Positions 19,482 to 28,006 of a stretch of DNA of 64,000 nt are shown here, piece after piece. The notes beneath the pieces are model-generated. The model saw only the letters and a program-made list of their open reading frames with translations, was not told where the DNA came from and did no database searches. Origin of the DNA: Agrobacterium tumefaciens (lineage in GTDB: Bacteria > Pseudomonadota > Alphaproteobacteria > Rhizobiales > Rhizobiaceae); assembly GCA_025560025.1 (NCBI GenBank), contig CP048486.1, positions 1 to 64,000 on the forward strand, in the 5' to 3' direction. Numbering within the stretch: position 1 is the first letter of the stretch; every line of letters begins with the position of its first letter. A program made the translations under genes and the position numbers.

Positions 19482-20429
19482 TCAGATCGTCGCCCTGAGG
19501 CGGGGGTTGAGCAGGACATAGGCGATGTCGGCCAGAAGGTTCATGAGAATGAAGCCGACGGCGGTGCAGAGCACGATGCCCTGTACGACGGCATAGTCGC
19601 GGGTGAACACCGCATCGACCGTCATCTTGCCGAAGCCGGGAATGGTGAATATCTGCTCCGTCAGAACCGCCCCGGCAAGCAATTCGCCGAAGAGCAGCGC
19701 CAGCAGCGTGATGACGGGCAGAAGCGCGTTGCGGAAACTGTGCGACAGGATGATCTCGCGCGGCGAGAGCCCCTTGGCGCGGGCGGTGCGGATGTAATCG
19801 GAACTCAAGACCGCGACCATCGCCGAGCGCGTATGCCGCATCAGCGTCGCCGCAAGCGCATTGCCCAGCACGAAGGCGGGCATGATCATGGTTTCGATGG
19901 AGCGGACGGGATCGACGAAGATCGATTCATAACCGGATGCCGGCAGCCAGCCGAGTTTGACCGACACCAGCAGGATCAGCATGATGCCGAGCCAGAAGTT
20001 CGGGATCGACAGGCCGGAAAGCGCCACGATATTTGCCGTGTAATCGATCCACGTGTTCTTCTTGACGGCAGCCAGAATGCCGATGGGAATGCCGATGACC
20101 ATGGCAAAGAACATCGCCATGACAGCCAGCTGAATGGTGACCGGCAGCTTCTGGCCGATCAGTTCCAGCACCGGCTGGTTGGTGCGCAGGGAAATGCCGA
20201 AATCGCCGGTCACCACGCCGCCCAGCCAGTTGAGATATTGCAGCGGAACCGGATCGTTCAGGCGATATTTCTCGCGCAGGAATTCGATTGTCGCGGGATC
20301 GCGTTCCTCACCCGCCATGGCAAGAACCGGATCGCCCGGCAGGAGCTTCTGCAACGAGAAAACGAAGATGGAGATGATCAGAAGGGTCGGGATCGCGACC
20401 AGCAGTCGCTTGCCGATATAAACAGGCAT
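19482..20429 (-). CDS. ABC importer permease (DppB/GsiC-like)
   Basis: 315 residues with the family start (MPVYIGKRLLVAIPTLLIIS), six predicted helices, the ARAKGLSPREIILSHSFRNA coupling loop and the C-terminal NLLADIAYVLLNPRLR motif. It forms the inner-membrane channel with the next gene product. Confidence 0.92.
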   Translation of the reverse strand: MPVYIGKRLLVAIPTLLIISIFVFSLQKLLPGDPVLAMAGEERDPATIEFLREKYRLNDPVPLQYLNWLGGVVTGDFGISLRTNQPVLELIGQKLPVTIQLAVMAMFFAMVIGIPIGILAAVKKNTWIDYTANIVALSGLSIPNFWLGIMLILLVSVKLGWLPASGYESIFVDPVRSIETMIMPAFVLGNALAATLMRHTRSAMVAVLSSDYIRTARAKGLSPREIILSHSFRNALLPVITLLALLFGELLAGAVLTEQIFTIPGFGKMTVDAVFTRDYAVVQGIVLCTAVGFILMNLLADIAYVLLNPRLRATI

Positions 20430-20462
20430 GGCATTGCCCCCGTTTGGGTCCGGTCTGGGGGC

Positions 20463-20480
20463 CGCACGGCAAGCCGTGCG
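20463..20480. other. stem-loop between binding protein and permease genes
   Basis: CGCACGGC-AA-GCCGTGCG is a perfect 8-bp stem in the 66-base gap after the binding-protein stop. No T-run follows, so it probably stabilises or partly terminates the message so that the receptor is made in excess. Confidence 0.6.
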
Positions 20481-20495
20481 ACCTGTTCGAAGCTG

Positions 20496-22004
20496 TCAGT
20501 CCTTGCTGACGCCGAGAAGGCGGATCATGCCATCCGGCGATGGCGCCCAGCCCTTCACCTTCTTGGAGATGGCATAGGCGTAGGGCTGATGGCCGAGATA
20601 GATGATCGGCATGTCGTCGTTCAGGATGACGCCTGCGGCATCGTATTTTTCCTTGCGGACCGCATCTTCGGTCGAGGCGCGGGCCTCGTTCAACAGCTTG
20701 TCGACCTCGGGATTGCAATATTTCACATCATTGATGCCGCCCTTGCAGGTGACGAACTGGTGCAGGTTGCCATCGGGATCGATACGTCCCGACCAGTCGG
20801 AACGGCTGAGCTGGTAATTGCCGGCCGTCTGTTCGGACAGAAGCGTCGCAAATTCGGTCGCCTTCAGGGTCACGTTGAAGCCGGCTTCCGCGACCATGGA
20901 CTGGATCACCTGCATCATCTGTGTCTGCGTGGTGTTGTTGGCGTGCTGAAGTTCGACATCGAGCTTCTCGTAACCCGCCTCCTTCATCAGCTGCCTGGCC
21001 TTGTCGATATCGCGGGGTGGCACCGGCAGATTCTGGTTGAACCAGGGGCTTGTCGGAGGATAGGCCTGATTACCGGCCTTGGAGGTGCCCTCGAAAACGA
21101 TCTGGCCGATCGCCTCGCGGTCGATCGCATAGGAGAATGCCTGACGCAGGCGCTTGTCCTTGCCGAGCGGGTTGTCCGCCCGCGCACCATTGTTGACGTT
21201 GACATACATGGCCATATAGCCCGGCCCGATCACATCCGCATAGGTAAGATTGGCGTCGTTCCTGACGGATTCCGCATCGGAAGCCGAAATGCGCTCGGCT
21301 ATGTCAAGGTCGCCTGCGCGAAGGTTAGCAAGCTTAACTGTCGTATCGGGTATCGGCAGATAGACGATCTTGTCGACAAGGATCTTGTCCTTGTCCCAAT
21401 AGTCGGCGAATTTTTCCAGCACGATACGATCCTGCTGAATGCGCTCGACGAATTTGAACGGACCGGCGCAGACCGGTTTCGAGCCGAAATTCGCGCCCAG
21501 TTCCTTGGCTGCCTTCGGCGCAACAATCATGCCGGCGCGGTCGGAAAGCTGGGCGAGCAGCGTAACGTCAGGCGTCTTCAGCGTGAACTTGACCTCCAGC
21601 GGGCCGGTCGCCTCAACCTTCTCGACCGAGGAAAGCTCGCTCTTGCGGCGGGATTCCGGCAGGGTCATGTTCCGCTCGATGGTGGCGACGACAGCGGCCG
21701 CATCCAGCGTCTCGCCGTCGTGGAACTTCACGCCATCGCGGATTTTCATCGTCAGCACCTTGCCGCCCTCGGACCAGGCCCATTCGGTGGCGAGCTGGGG
21801 AACGATCTTCATGTCCTGGGAGATGTCGACCAGCTTGTCGCACATGGCGGTATAAACGATGCGGCCGACGAAGGTGCGCGATTGCGCGGGATCAAGCACA
21901 TCCGCGTCATCGTTGAGACCGATGCGCAATTCGGAAGCCATAACGGGCGCGGTCAGGAACGCGCTGGCCATCAGGGCCGCGGTCAAAATATATGTTTTCT
22001 TCAT
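20496..22004 (-). CDS. peptide/glutathione ABC binding protein (DppA/GsiB-like)
   Basis: 502 residues: signal peptide (MKKTYILTAALMASAFLTAP, cleaved near MAS), then a family 5 solute-binding fold with the typical LDPAQSRTFVGRIVYTAMCD opening and the GKVLTMKIRDGVKFHDGE motif. It is the periplasmic receptor that delivers the ligand to the permeases. With gamma-glutamyltransferase in the same operon, glutathione or other gamma-glutamyl peptides are the likely ligands (inference). Confidence 0.9.
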   Translation of the reverse strand: MKKTYILTAALMASAFLTAPVMASELRIGLNDDADVLDPAQSRTFVGRIVYTAMCDKLVDISQDMKIVPQLATEWAWSEGGKVLTMKIRDGVKFHDGETLDAAAVVATIERNMTLPESRRKSELSSVEKVEATGPLEVKFTLKTPDVTLLAQLSDRAGMIVAPKAAKELGANFGSKPVCAGPFKFVERIQQDRIVLEKFADYWDKDKILVDKIVYLPIPDTTVKLANLRAGDLDIAERISASDAESVRNDANLTYADVIGPGYMAMYVNVNNGARADNPLGKDKRLRQAFSYAIDREAIGQIVFEGTSKAGNQAYPPTSPWFNQNLPVPPRDIDKARQLMKEAGYEKLDVELQHANNTTQTQMMQVIQSMVAEAGFNVTLKATEFATLLSEQTAGNYQLSRSDWSGRIDPDGNLHQFVTCKGGINDVKYCNPEVDKLLNEARASTEDAVRKEKYDAAGVILNDDMPIIYLGHQPYAYAISKKVKGWAPSPDGMIRLLGVSKD

Positions 22005-22093
22005 TTTCCATCCTCTGGTCTGGTTTTCTTTGTTTTTGTATTTGTCTTGTTATTTGGCCGGCCCCAAGAGGCCGAAGGCTCCTGACCCACGGC

Positions 22094-22867
22094 CTATGAG
22101 GCCGGGGCAAGCGGGTTGCCGGCTTCGTCGTGGCTGTGGGCCGCCCCGCCTTCTTCAGCTTTATCCTCCTGAAATCCGAGCGACGTGGCGCGGATCAGCC
22201 TTTCCTGATGCATGAGAAGGTGCTGGCGCATCGCTTCTCCGGCTCTGGCCGGATCACGGTCGGCTATGGCATCCACGATGGCCATGTGCTGTTCGAAAGA
22301 GGCCCTGCCATTCGTGCCGGTGCGGCGGGCAAGCTCGCGTATCGACTGCCAGGCATCGTCCTGGCGAATGCGGTTGACGACGTCAAAAATCGACAGGAAG
22401 AGCTTGTTGCCGGCGCTCTGGGCAATTTGCCGGTGGAGCGAGCCGTCCCATAATTCCTTGGCGTCGGCATCCGTGCTCTGGCCGGTCTTCTGGACAAGGG
22501 CGCGCATGCGTTCCACCTCGGCAGGCTTGGCCCGCATGGCGGCAAGCTGCGCCAGCTGCGGCTCGATGCGCAGACGCACCTCCATGATTTCCATGATATC
22601 CGTGCCGGCGACCAATTCAGTGACCTGAGCGGACCAATCATCCGGCTTTTCACCCACAAAGGTTCCGGCCCCCTGCCGCCGCCAGATCAGGCCTTCGGCC
22701 TCAAGAACCTCAAGAGCACGGCGAACAGCCCGTCGCCCGACATTAAAAGTCTCCGCAAAGGCCCGTTCCGTCGGCAAACGCCCGTCTTTTGCAAGATCCT
22801 GCGTCTGAATATACGACCGCAGCTTCGCAAGAGCGTAGTTGGAATTGTCGTTAGGGCCTGCCGCCAC
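22094..22867 (-). CDS. GntR-family regulator (FadR/FCD type)
   Basis: 257 residues. Winged helix at about 10-75 (LPTERAFAETFNVGRRAVRRALEVLEAEG region), then an all-helical FCD ligand domain with metal-binding His residues (SLHRQIAQSAGN, EQHMAIVDAIADRD). It is the first gene in the direction of the importer operon, 88 bases before the binding protein, and a perfect 9-bp-arm palindrome stands just upstream. It probably represses itself and the operon until the imported peptide or its product binds. Confidence 0.9.
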   Translation of the reverse strand: MAAGPNDNSNYALAKLRSYIQTQDLAKDGRLPTERAFAETFNVGRRAVRRALEVLEAEGLIWRRQGAGTFVGEKPDDWSAQVTELVAGTDIMEIMEVRLRIEPQLAQLAAMRAKPAEVERMRALVQKTGQSTDADAKELWDGSLHRQIAQSAGNKLFLSIFDVVNRIRQDDAWQSIRELARRTGTNGRASFEQHMAIVDAIADRDPARAGEAMRQHLLMHQERLIRATSLGFQEDKAEEGGAAHSHDEAGNPLAPAS

Positions 22868-22881
22868 GTCGCACCATTTTT

Positions 22882-22904
22882 TGAACCAATCTTACATTGG
22901 TTCA
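22882..22904. promoter_or_regulatory. palindromic operator of the GntR regulator
   Basis: TGAACCAAT, five bases, ATTGGTTCA: a perfect 9-bp dyad starting 15 bases before the gntR start codon, in the region divergent to the PAS-LuxR gene. Position and symmetry fit autoregulation. I found no second copy in the window. Confidence 0.7.
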
Positions 22905-23118
22905 TTTGTTGAGAAATTTTCGCGGACGTCAAGCGCATTTTTGAGCGGTAAAAATGGCCGCTCAAAATATGGGCACACAGCGTTTTTTGAGTGCAGGAAA
23001 AGCATGGCTCTGCCGCATTGCTGACCCGTACACATTTCCCCTCCACTACCGCCCAACGCAACACTTGCCGAAACCGCGCGTTATAACGGGCGCAAACCAA
23101 CAGAATGCCGGGGGCGAC

Positions 23119-24597
23119 ATGGACGACAGCGTAAACATTCCCAAGATCAACCGGCTGGTACTGCAAAACCTCATAGCCGGGCTGAGCGACGGGCTTATCC
23201 TGCTTGAGAATGACGGGACGATTGCCTGGGCGAACAGGGCGGCGCTTGAGATGCACCGCATTGAGGCCCTGTCGGACCTGGGCGAGAACGCTGTCGATTA
23301 CAGGCGCAGATTCACGCTCCGCTATCGCAACAATCATCTGCTCGGTGAAGGACAATATCCGCTGGAGCGGCTCTTGGCCGGCGAGACTTTCGACGAGGTG
23401 ACGGTGGAAGTATTGCCAAGCGGTGATGAGGCGGAAAGCCGGGTGCACACGGTTCGCGGACTTATTCTGGAAGATGCCGGCGCCAAGCCGGATGTTCTGG
23501 TTCTGATCATTCGCGACGAGACGCCGCGCTTCGAAGCGGAGGCACGATTTGAGAGCGCTTTTAATGCCAATCCCGCCCCCGGCCTGATCTGCCGTCTGGA
23601 GGATGAGCGATTCATCCGCGTCAATCAGGGCTTCCTTGAAATGACGGGCTTTACGCGCGAGGAAATCATCGGCATCAGCGTCGAGGAACTCGGGCTTTTT
23701 TCCGCTTGCGATACCGGTGAAGACGCACTGAAGAGACTGCATGAAGGCAGGGTCATCCGCCAGCGGGAAGCGCTCATTCCAATGCGTGGAGGCGACCGGC
23801 TGGTCATCGTTGCGGGCGAGACGATCGCAGTTGCCGAAGAGCCCTGCATGCTCTTCACTTTCGCCGATCTTGATGGACGCCGCAAAGCCCAGAACGCGCT
23901 GCGCCAAAGCGAGGAGCGGTTCTTCAAATCATTTCGCCTCTCACCTACACCGGCCGCCGTCTCGAGGCTGGAGGATTTCGTGCTGACCGAAGTCAATGAC
24001 GCCTTCCTGCAATTATGCGGGCGCACGGAAGCAGAGGTGGTGGGCAAGACGGCAAGCGAATTGCGGCTCTGGGAGGACGTTTCGGCCCGCCGGGATCTGG
24101 AAAAGCGGCTGCGGGACAATATCCCGATTCGCAACGAAAACATGCGCATGAAGCTGAGCGATGGTGATGCCGCCGAATGTGTCGTTTCCGCCGAGCGCGC
24201 CGAAATCAACGACCAGCAATGCGTCATCTGGGCGATACAGGATGTGACCGAGAGGAGACGGTCGGAGAACGAACTGATCGAAGCGATCGAAAGCGTGATG
24301 ACCGATACCTCCTGGTTCAGCCGCACTGTTGTCGAGAGGCTGGCGGGACTGCGGCAGAACGCAAGCAGGGCAACGCCGTCCGCCTCGCTGAAGGACCTGA
24401 CGGATCGCGAGGAAGAAATCCTGTCGCTGATCTGTGACGGTTGCAGCGACAAGGAGATGAGCGAAAGGCTTCACCTTTCCAAACACACGATCCGAAACCA
24501 TATTGCATCGCTTTACGGCAAGATCGGCGTGAACCGCCGCACCGCCGCCGTCATCTGGGCGCGTGAGCGCGGCTTTGCCGGGCGCAAGGGAAAATAA
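23119..24597 (+). CDS. PAS-domain LuxR-type regulator
   Basis: 492 residues from the ATG at 23119, preceded by a G-rich site. The frame is open further upstream, into the gntR promoter, which I reject. Three PAS-like segments (about 15-120, 135-255, 265-385, the middle one with FIRVNQGFLEMTGFTREEIIG) are followed by a LuxR helix-turn-helix (LTDREEEILSLICDGCSDKE, then LHLSKHTIRNHIASLYGKIGV). It probably senses a small ligand or redox state and binds DNA directly, without a kinase. It is divergent from the glutathione importer operon; any functional link is unknown. Confidence 0.88.
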   Translation: MDDSVNIPKINRLVLQNLIAGLSDGLILLENDGTIAWANRAALEMHRIEALSDLGENAVDYRRRFTLRYRNNHLLGEGQYPLERLLAGETFDEVTVEVLPSGDEAESRVHTVRGLILEDAGAKPDVLVLIIRDETPRFEAEARFESAFNANPAPGLICRLEDERFIRVNQGFLEMTGFTREEIIGISVEELGLFSACDTGEDALKRLHEGRVIRQREALIPMRGGDRLVIVAGETIAVAEEPCMLFTFADLDGRRKAQNALRQSEERFFKSFRLSPTPAAVSRLEDFVLTEVNDAFLQLCGRTEAEVVGKTASELRLWEDVSARRDLEKRLRDNIPIRNENMRMKLSDGDAAECVVSAERAEINDQQCVIWAIQDVTERRRSENELIEAIESVMTDTSWFSRTVVERLAGLRQNASRATPSASLKDLTDREEEILSLICDGCSDKEMSERLHLSKHTIRNHIASLYGKIGVNRRTAAVIWARERGFAGRKGK

Positions 24598-24735
24598 GCC
24601 TGATCGAGTGAAAATAGGTCATTTTGTACCAGTTCAACTAGTAGCTAATGCCCTGCTAAAGGCGCCTGCGCCGGACTACCTTTCCATCATGCCGTTATCA
24701 ACAGCGGCAACATCTAACGATGGAAGGAGTTCGTT

Positions 24736-24915
24736 ATGGATAAGAACCGGATCGACGGAATTGCCCGCCAGGCAAAGGGCACCATCAAGGAAGCCACCGG
24801 CAAGATAACCGGCAACGAGAAACTTCAGGCGGAAGGAAAGGCTGAAAAGATTGCCGGCCAGGCACAGGAGAAACTTGGCAAGGCAAAAGACGCCGTCGCC
24901 AAAACATTCAAGTGA
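24736..24915 (+). CDS. CsbD-family stress protein
   Basis: 59 residues, ATG preceded by GGAAGGAG. The sequence is the typical hydrophilic, Lys/Ala-rich CsbD (UPF0337) pattern: MDKNRIDGIARQAKGTIKEA, then GKAEKIAGQAQEKLGKAKDA. Family members accumulate in general stress and stationary phase; the molecular role is unknown. A possible sigma-70-like pair (TTGTAC, TAATGC) lies near 24628-24655. It is followed closely by a BON-like gene. Confidence 0.9.
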   Translation: MDKNRIDGIARQAKGTIKEATGKITGNEKLQAEGKAEKIAGQAQEKLGKAKDAVAKTFK

Positions 24916-24945
24916 TCCCAAATGTTCAAGGCAGGAGGTTTCACG

Positions 24946-25269
24946 ATGATGCTCTCAGGCGATGCACACACGGCGACGGGTTTCAATCCGCAGGAAGTCA
25001 GCCTGTGCGCCGCGCTGCAGGCTCTGATTACTTATGCAGATGGGCAGGAAAACAGCTGCATATCCGTCACATCTTCGGATGGGCGCATCATCCTTACCGG
25101 TGAGGTTGAAACTCTTTCCGCCTTCGAACGAGCGGTCATCATCGCAGAATGTTTCGCGTCGCGGCCGATCATCGCCGATCTGGCGATCCGTCAGCAAACG
25201 CAAACTTACCTGAGTGCGTCTTCCCCACGCATTCATCTCGTGACCAACAACAGGAGTGATACACCATGA
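24946..25269 (+). CDS. BON-like small protein
   Basis: 107 residues from the ATG at 24946, which has AGGAGG at ideal spacing; an ATG at 24922 in frame lacks this. The middle part (SVTSSDGRIILTGEVETLSAFERAVIIAE) has the shape of a single BON domain, a fold linked to membrane or envelope binding, but conservation is weak. Its stop overlaps the next start as ATGA. Confidence 0.6.
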   Translation: MMLSGDAHTATGFNPQEVSLCAALQALITYADGQENSCISVTSSDGRIILTGEVETLSAFERAVIIAECFASRPIIADLAIRQQTQTYLSASSPRIHLVTNNRSDTP

Positions 25270-25772
25270 AGAAATTCGTTCTTGCAACCGCAATTGCAAC
25301 GCTTGCGCTCGCGCCAATCGCTTCCGCCGAAACAAAACATAACTCCAAACCCGCGAAAGAGACCGCACAGAAGGAACGCGTGGGCACCCTTTCCTGCGAA
25401 ATCGCCGGCGGCGTTGGCCTTGTTGTCGGCTCCAGCAAGAGCGTGGACTGCCAGTTCCGTCAGCGCTCCGGCAAGACCGAGCGTTATACCGGCAATATCG
25501 GCAAGCTCGGCCTCGATATCGGCGTGACGGGTAAGACCTACATGAGCTGGATCGTGCTCAACACCGCCGCCAGCCGTATCGGTGACGGTGCGCTGAGCGG
25601 TGACTATGTCGGCGCTTCCGCCGGAGCTTCCGTTGGCGTGGGTGTCGGTGCCAACGCGCTCATCGGCGGTAACGCCAAGAACTTCGCACTTCAGCCCATC
25701 AGCGCCGAAGTCGGTACGGGCGTGAACGTTGCAGCCGGCGTCTCCCGCCTGCAACTGAAGCAGGTTCGCTAA
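25266..25772 (+). CDS. DUF992 family secreted protein
   Basis: 168 residues: signal peptide (cleaved near ASAE, residue about 21), then the DUF992 pattern VGTLSCEIAGGVGLVVGSSKSVDCQF with two conserved Cys, followed by a Gly/Ala/Val-rich region and a C-terminal ALQPISAEVGTGVNVAAGVSRLQL. It is a periplasmic or outer-membrane-associated family of unknown function in Rhizobiales. Translation is coupled to the BON-like gene. Confidence 0.85.
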   Translation: MKKFVLATAIATLALAPIASAETKHNSKPAKETAQKERVGTLSCEIAGGVGLVVGSSKSVDCQFRQRSGKTERYTGNIGKLGLDIGVTGKTYMSWIVLNTAASRIGDGALSGDYVGASAGASVGVGVGANALIGGNAKNFALQPISAEVGTGVNVAAGVSRLQLKQVR

Positions 25773-25821
25773 CCTCTCTCCCCGATGCGCGGTTTCGGGC
25801 CCTCCCGAAACCGCGACTCAG

Positions 25822-26538
25822 TCAGGCCACAAGTTTGGTTTCCTTGATGCGCGGATAATCATAGGCATTGACCTTTGAGGTGCTGTATCCAGCGCCCACC
25901 AATGCCTCCGCCAGCTTGACGGCGGCCGTGACACCATCGATCACCGGAACGCCCGTTGCCTCGCGCAGCCTGTCGCACAGCGCCGACATGCCGGCGCATC
26001 CAAGGATGATGGCCTCGGCCGCATCCTCTTTTTTGGCCGCTTCGATTTCGCGGATCAGCATCGTTTCTGCGGCAAGCGGGTCCTCCTCAAGGCCGAGCAC
26101 CGGCAGATTGATGGCGCGGACCCGACGGCAGTGACGCTGCGCGCCATAATTGTCGACGAGGTCTTCGATAATCGGAATGGAGCGCGGCAGCGTCGTGATG
26201 ATGGAAAAACGGCGGCTGATGGTCATGGCCACCTGAATGCCGGCCTGGCAGATGCCGATGACGGGGCCGCGCGCCACTTCGCGGGCAGCATGCAGGCCGG
26301 GATCGTCAAAGCAGGCAATGACATAGGCATCGACGCCCAGACGTTCACCCTTGCGGATTTCCTCCAGCATGCCGGGAACGGCCAGCGCCTCATCGGCCCC
26401 GCCTTCAATGCTGACGGGCGTATCGAGGGGATTTGTCGCTGAGATCGTCGTGTGCGCCTGTTTCACACGCATGGCGCTGTCCAGCGCCTGCGCCGTCATG
26501 GAGGCGGTTGAGTTCGGGTTGATCAGACGAATATGCAT
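25822..26538 (-). CDS. Asp/Glu/hydantoin racemase-family protein
   Basis: 238 residues. The start at 26538 gives MHIRLINPNSTASMT, the usual beginning of hydantoin racemase-like proteins. The two catalytic Cys positions are visible: VIACFDDPGL (first) and ILGCAGMSAL (second). Enzymes of this group interconvert D and L forms of hydantoins, aspartate or glutamate, or decarboxylate malonates. It follows the flavin reductase-like gene by 22 bases and probably works on the same compound class as the neighbouring amidohydrolases. Confidence 0.85.
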   Translation of the reverse strand: MHIRLINPNSTASMTAQALDSAMRVKQAHTTISATNPLDTPVSIEGGADEALAVPGMLEEIRKGERLGVDAYVIACFDDPGLHAAREVARGPVIGICQAGIQVAMTISRRFSIITTLPRSIPIIEDLVDNYGAQRHCRRVRAINLPVLGLEEDPLAAETMLIREIEAAKKEDAAEAIILGCAGMSALCDRLREATGVPVIDGVTAAVKLAEALVGAGYSTSKVNAYDYPRIKETKLVA

Positions 26539-26560
26539 TCGGGCTCGCCTTTCAGGACGC

Positions 26561-27190
26561 TCATTTGCCATCTGGCTTGATGAAGTCGGTCATCGGTGGC
26601 GCCTTCAGGACAAACTGGCGATCCGAGGTGATGTAATTGTCGGCATGGAGGCGCGCGATCGGCTGGTATCGGTCCGGATCGACATAATGCCCCTCCGTGT
26701 CGAGGCAGTCCCTGTGGACGTGCATATGCACGACCTCCCCCAGAACCAGCGCACGGCGCGGGTAATCGATCACACGTTCGACGCGGCATTCGAAGGCGCA
26801 GGGCGATTCCGCCGCAAAGCTCGCATCGATCTTGCTGCAGGGCGCAGGCGTCAGCTTCGCCATGGAAAGCTCGTCGACCTCGCTGTCAAAACCGAGACCG
26901 CAGACGAGCATATGTTCGGAGATAGTCATATCGACCATGTTGACGACAAACTCGCCGGTGCGGCGAATATTGGCCATCGTATCCTTCTCCTCGCCATTCA
27001 GACGCGGCTGGATACCCAGAACGACGATGGGCGGATCATGGGAGAAAACGTTGAAAAAGCTCATCGGGGCCGCGTTGTTGTGGCCCGCTGCCGAACGCGT
27101 CGTGACAAGCGCTATCGGCCGGGGACCGATAAAATTCGTCAGCAGCCGATAACGGCTCTGCGGCTCAAGCGTGGTGAAGTCGAATTCCAT
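26561..27190 (-). CDS. flavin reductase-like FMN-binding protein
   Basis: 209 residues with the split-barrel fold of flavin reductase-like proteins: GPRPIALVTTRSAAGHNNAAPMSFFNVFS and DPPIVVLGIQP for FMN binding, then CVRV-type strands (ECRVERVIDYPRRALVLGEV). Members reduce FMN for a partner monooxygenase or act on other substrates; no monooxygenase is nearby. The ATG at 27190 is chosen because longer frames would run through the operator. It is divergent from the GntR gene and is first in a two-gene unit with the racemase. Confidence 0.85.
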   Translation of the reverse strand: MEFDFTTLEPQSRYRLLTNFIGPRPIALVTTRSAAGHNNAAPMSFFNVFSHDPPIVVLGIQPRLNGEEKDTMANIRRTGEFVVNMVDMTISEHMLVCGLGFDSEVDELSMAKLTPAPCSKIDASFAAESPCAFECRVERVIDYPRRALVLGEVVHMHVHRDCLDTEGHYVDPDRYQPIARLHADNYITSDRQFVLKAPPMTDFIKPDGK

Positions 27191-27228
27191 GACAGTGGCC
27201 CTATTTATAGTATACAATATTGTTTCAT

Positions 27229-27240
27229 ATTGTTGACAAT
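27229..27240. promoter_or_regulatory. GntR operator, copy 1
   Basis: ATTGTTGACAAT lies between the flavin reductase and GntR genes. TATTGTTTC a few bases upstream is also shared with copy 2. Copies at 34714, 36539 and 38162 support a regulon. Confidence 0.7.
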
Positions 27241-27320
27241 TATGCAACCAAAACCCTGTTGAAACAGTTGACTTTTTCGGCGGCATCACGCTTCTCTAAC
27301 CCTAATGGAGAGCGAAACAA

Positions 27321-27998
27321 ATGACCGAGCAGAACGGCCAGTCCACGCAGCAAATTGTCGAGAAAGTCTGGCTGTCCATCGCCGAGCGACGGCTGCGCCC
27401 CGGCGTGCAGCTGAAAGAGGAGCAGCTGGCGACGATTTTCAACGTCAGCCGCGCGCGTATCCGTCAGGCGCTCTCGGTGCTGGAGCGTGACGGTCTCGTC
27501 ACCATCGTCCCCAATCGCGGCGCCTTCGTTTCGAAACCATCGGTCGAAGAGGCGCGAGACGTGTTCTTCGTGCGCCGCACCGTGGAGCAATGTGTCGTCG
27601 AGCGCCTGTGCAGATCGGCGACCAAGGCCGATCTGAAGCGGCTTCGCGACCATGTGGCCAAGGAGCGTGTCGCCAATGCTCACAACATCACCACGGATAT
27701 CATCAAGCTTTCCGGCGGGTTCCACCTGCTGCTTTCGGAAACGCTGGGTTCCGATTTCCTGTTCACCACCATGCGCGACCTCATTTCGCGTTCCTCCCTC
27801 ATCACCGCCGTTTACCGCAATACCGACCGCTTCAATTGCGGCCCGGACGAGCATGCGGAAATCGTCGACGCGATTGCCAACAACGATCCGGCAAAAGCCA
27901 TACATCTGATGACCCATCACCTGGAACATGTGGAAGCGGAACTCGATCTTAGCGAAATCCGCGACCTTTCCCACGATCTGCGCGCCGCACTCGCCTGA
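27321..27998 (+). CDS. GntR-family regulator (FCD type)
   Basis: 225 residues. N-terminal winged helix (QLKEEQLATIFNVSRARIRQ, ALSVLERDGLVTIVPNRGAFVSKPS region) and C-terminal FCD helical domain with the ligand-pocket His residues (GFHLLLSETLGS, DEHAEIVDAI, THHLEHVEAEL). GGAG precedes the ATG. It is flanked by the genes it most likely controls: the divergent flavin reductase unit and the convergent ABC/amidohydrolase operon. The palindrome ATTGT(T/C)GACAAT is its likely operator (inference). Confidence 0.9.
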   Translation: MTEQNGQSTQQIVEKVWLSIAERRLRPGVQLKEEQLATIFNVSRARIRQALSVLERDGLVTIVPNRGAFVSKPSVEEARDVFFVRRTVEQCVVERLCRSATKADLKRLRDHVAKERVANAHNITTDIIKLSGGFHLLLSETLGSDFLFTTMRDLISRSSLITAVYRNTDRFNCGPDEHAEIVDAIANNDPAKAIHLMTHHLEHVEAELDLSEIRDLSHDLRAALA

Positions 27999-28006
27999 CC
28001 TTCCGG

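Noticed and set aside
19452..22085. An 877-codon open frame on the plus strand
   Set aside because: It is antisense to the importer permease and binding-protein genes and made of low-complexity His/Arg/Gly-rich text, a shadow of GC-rich third positions.
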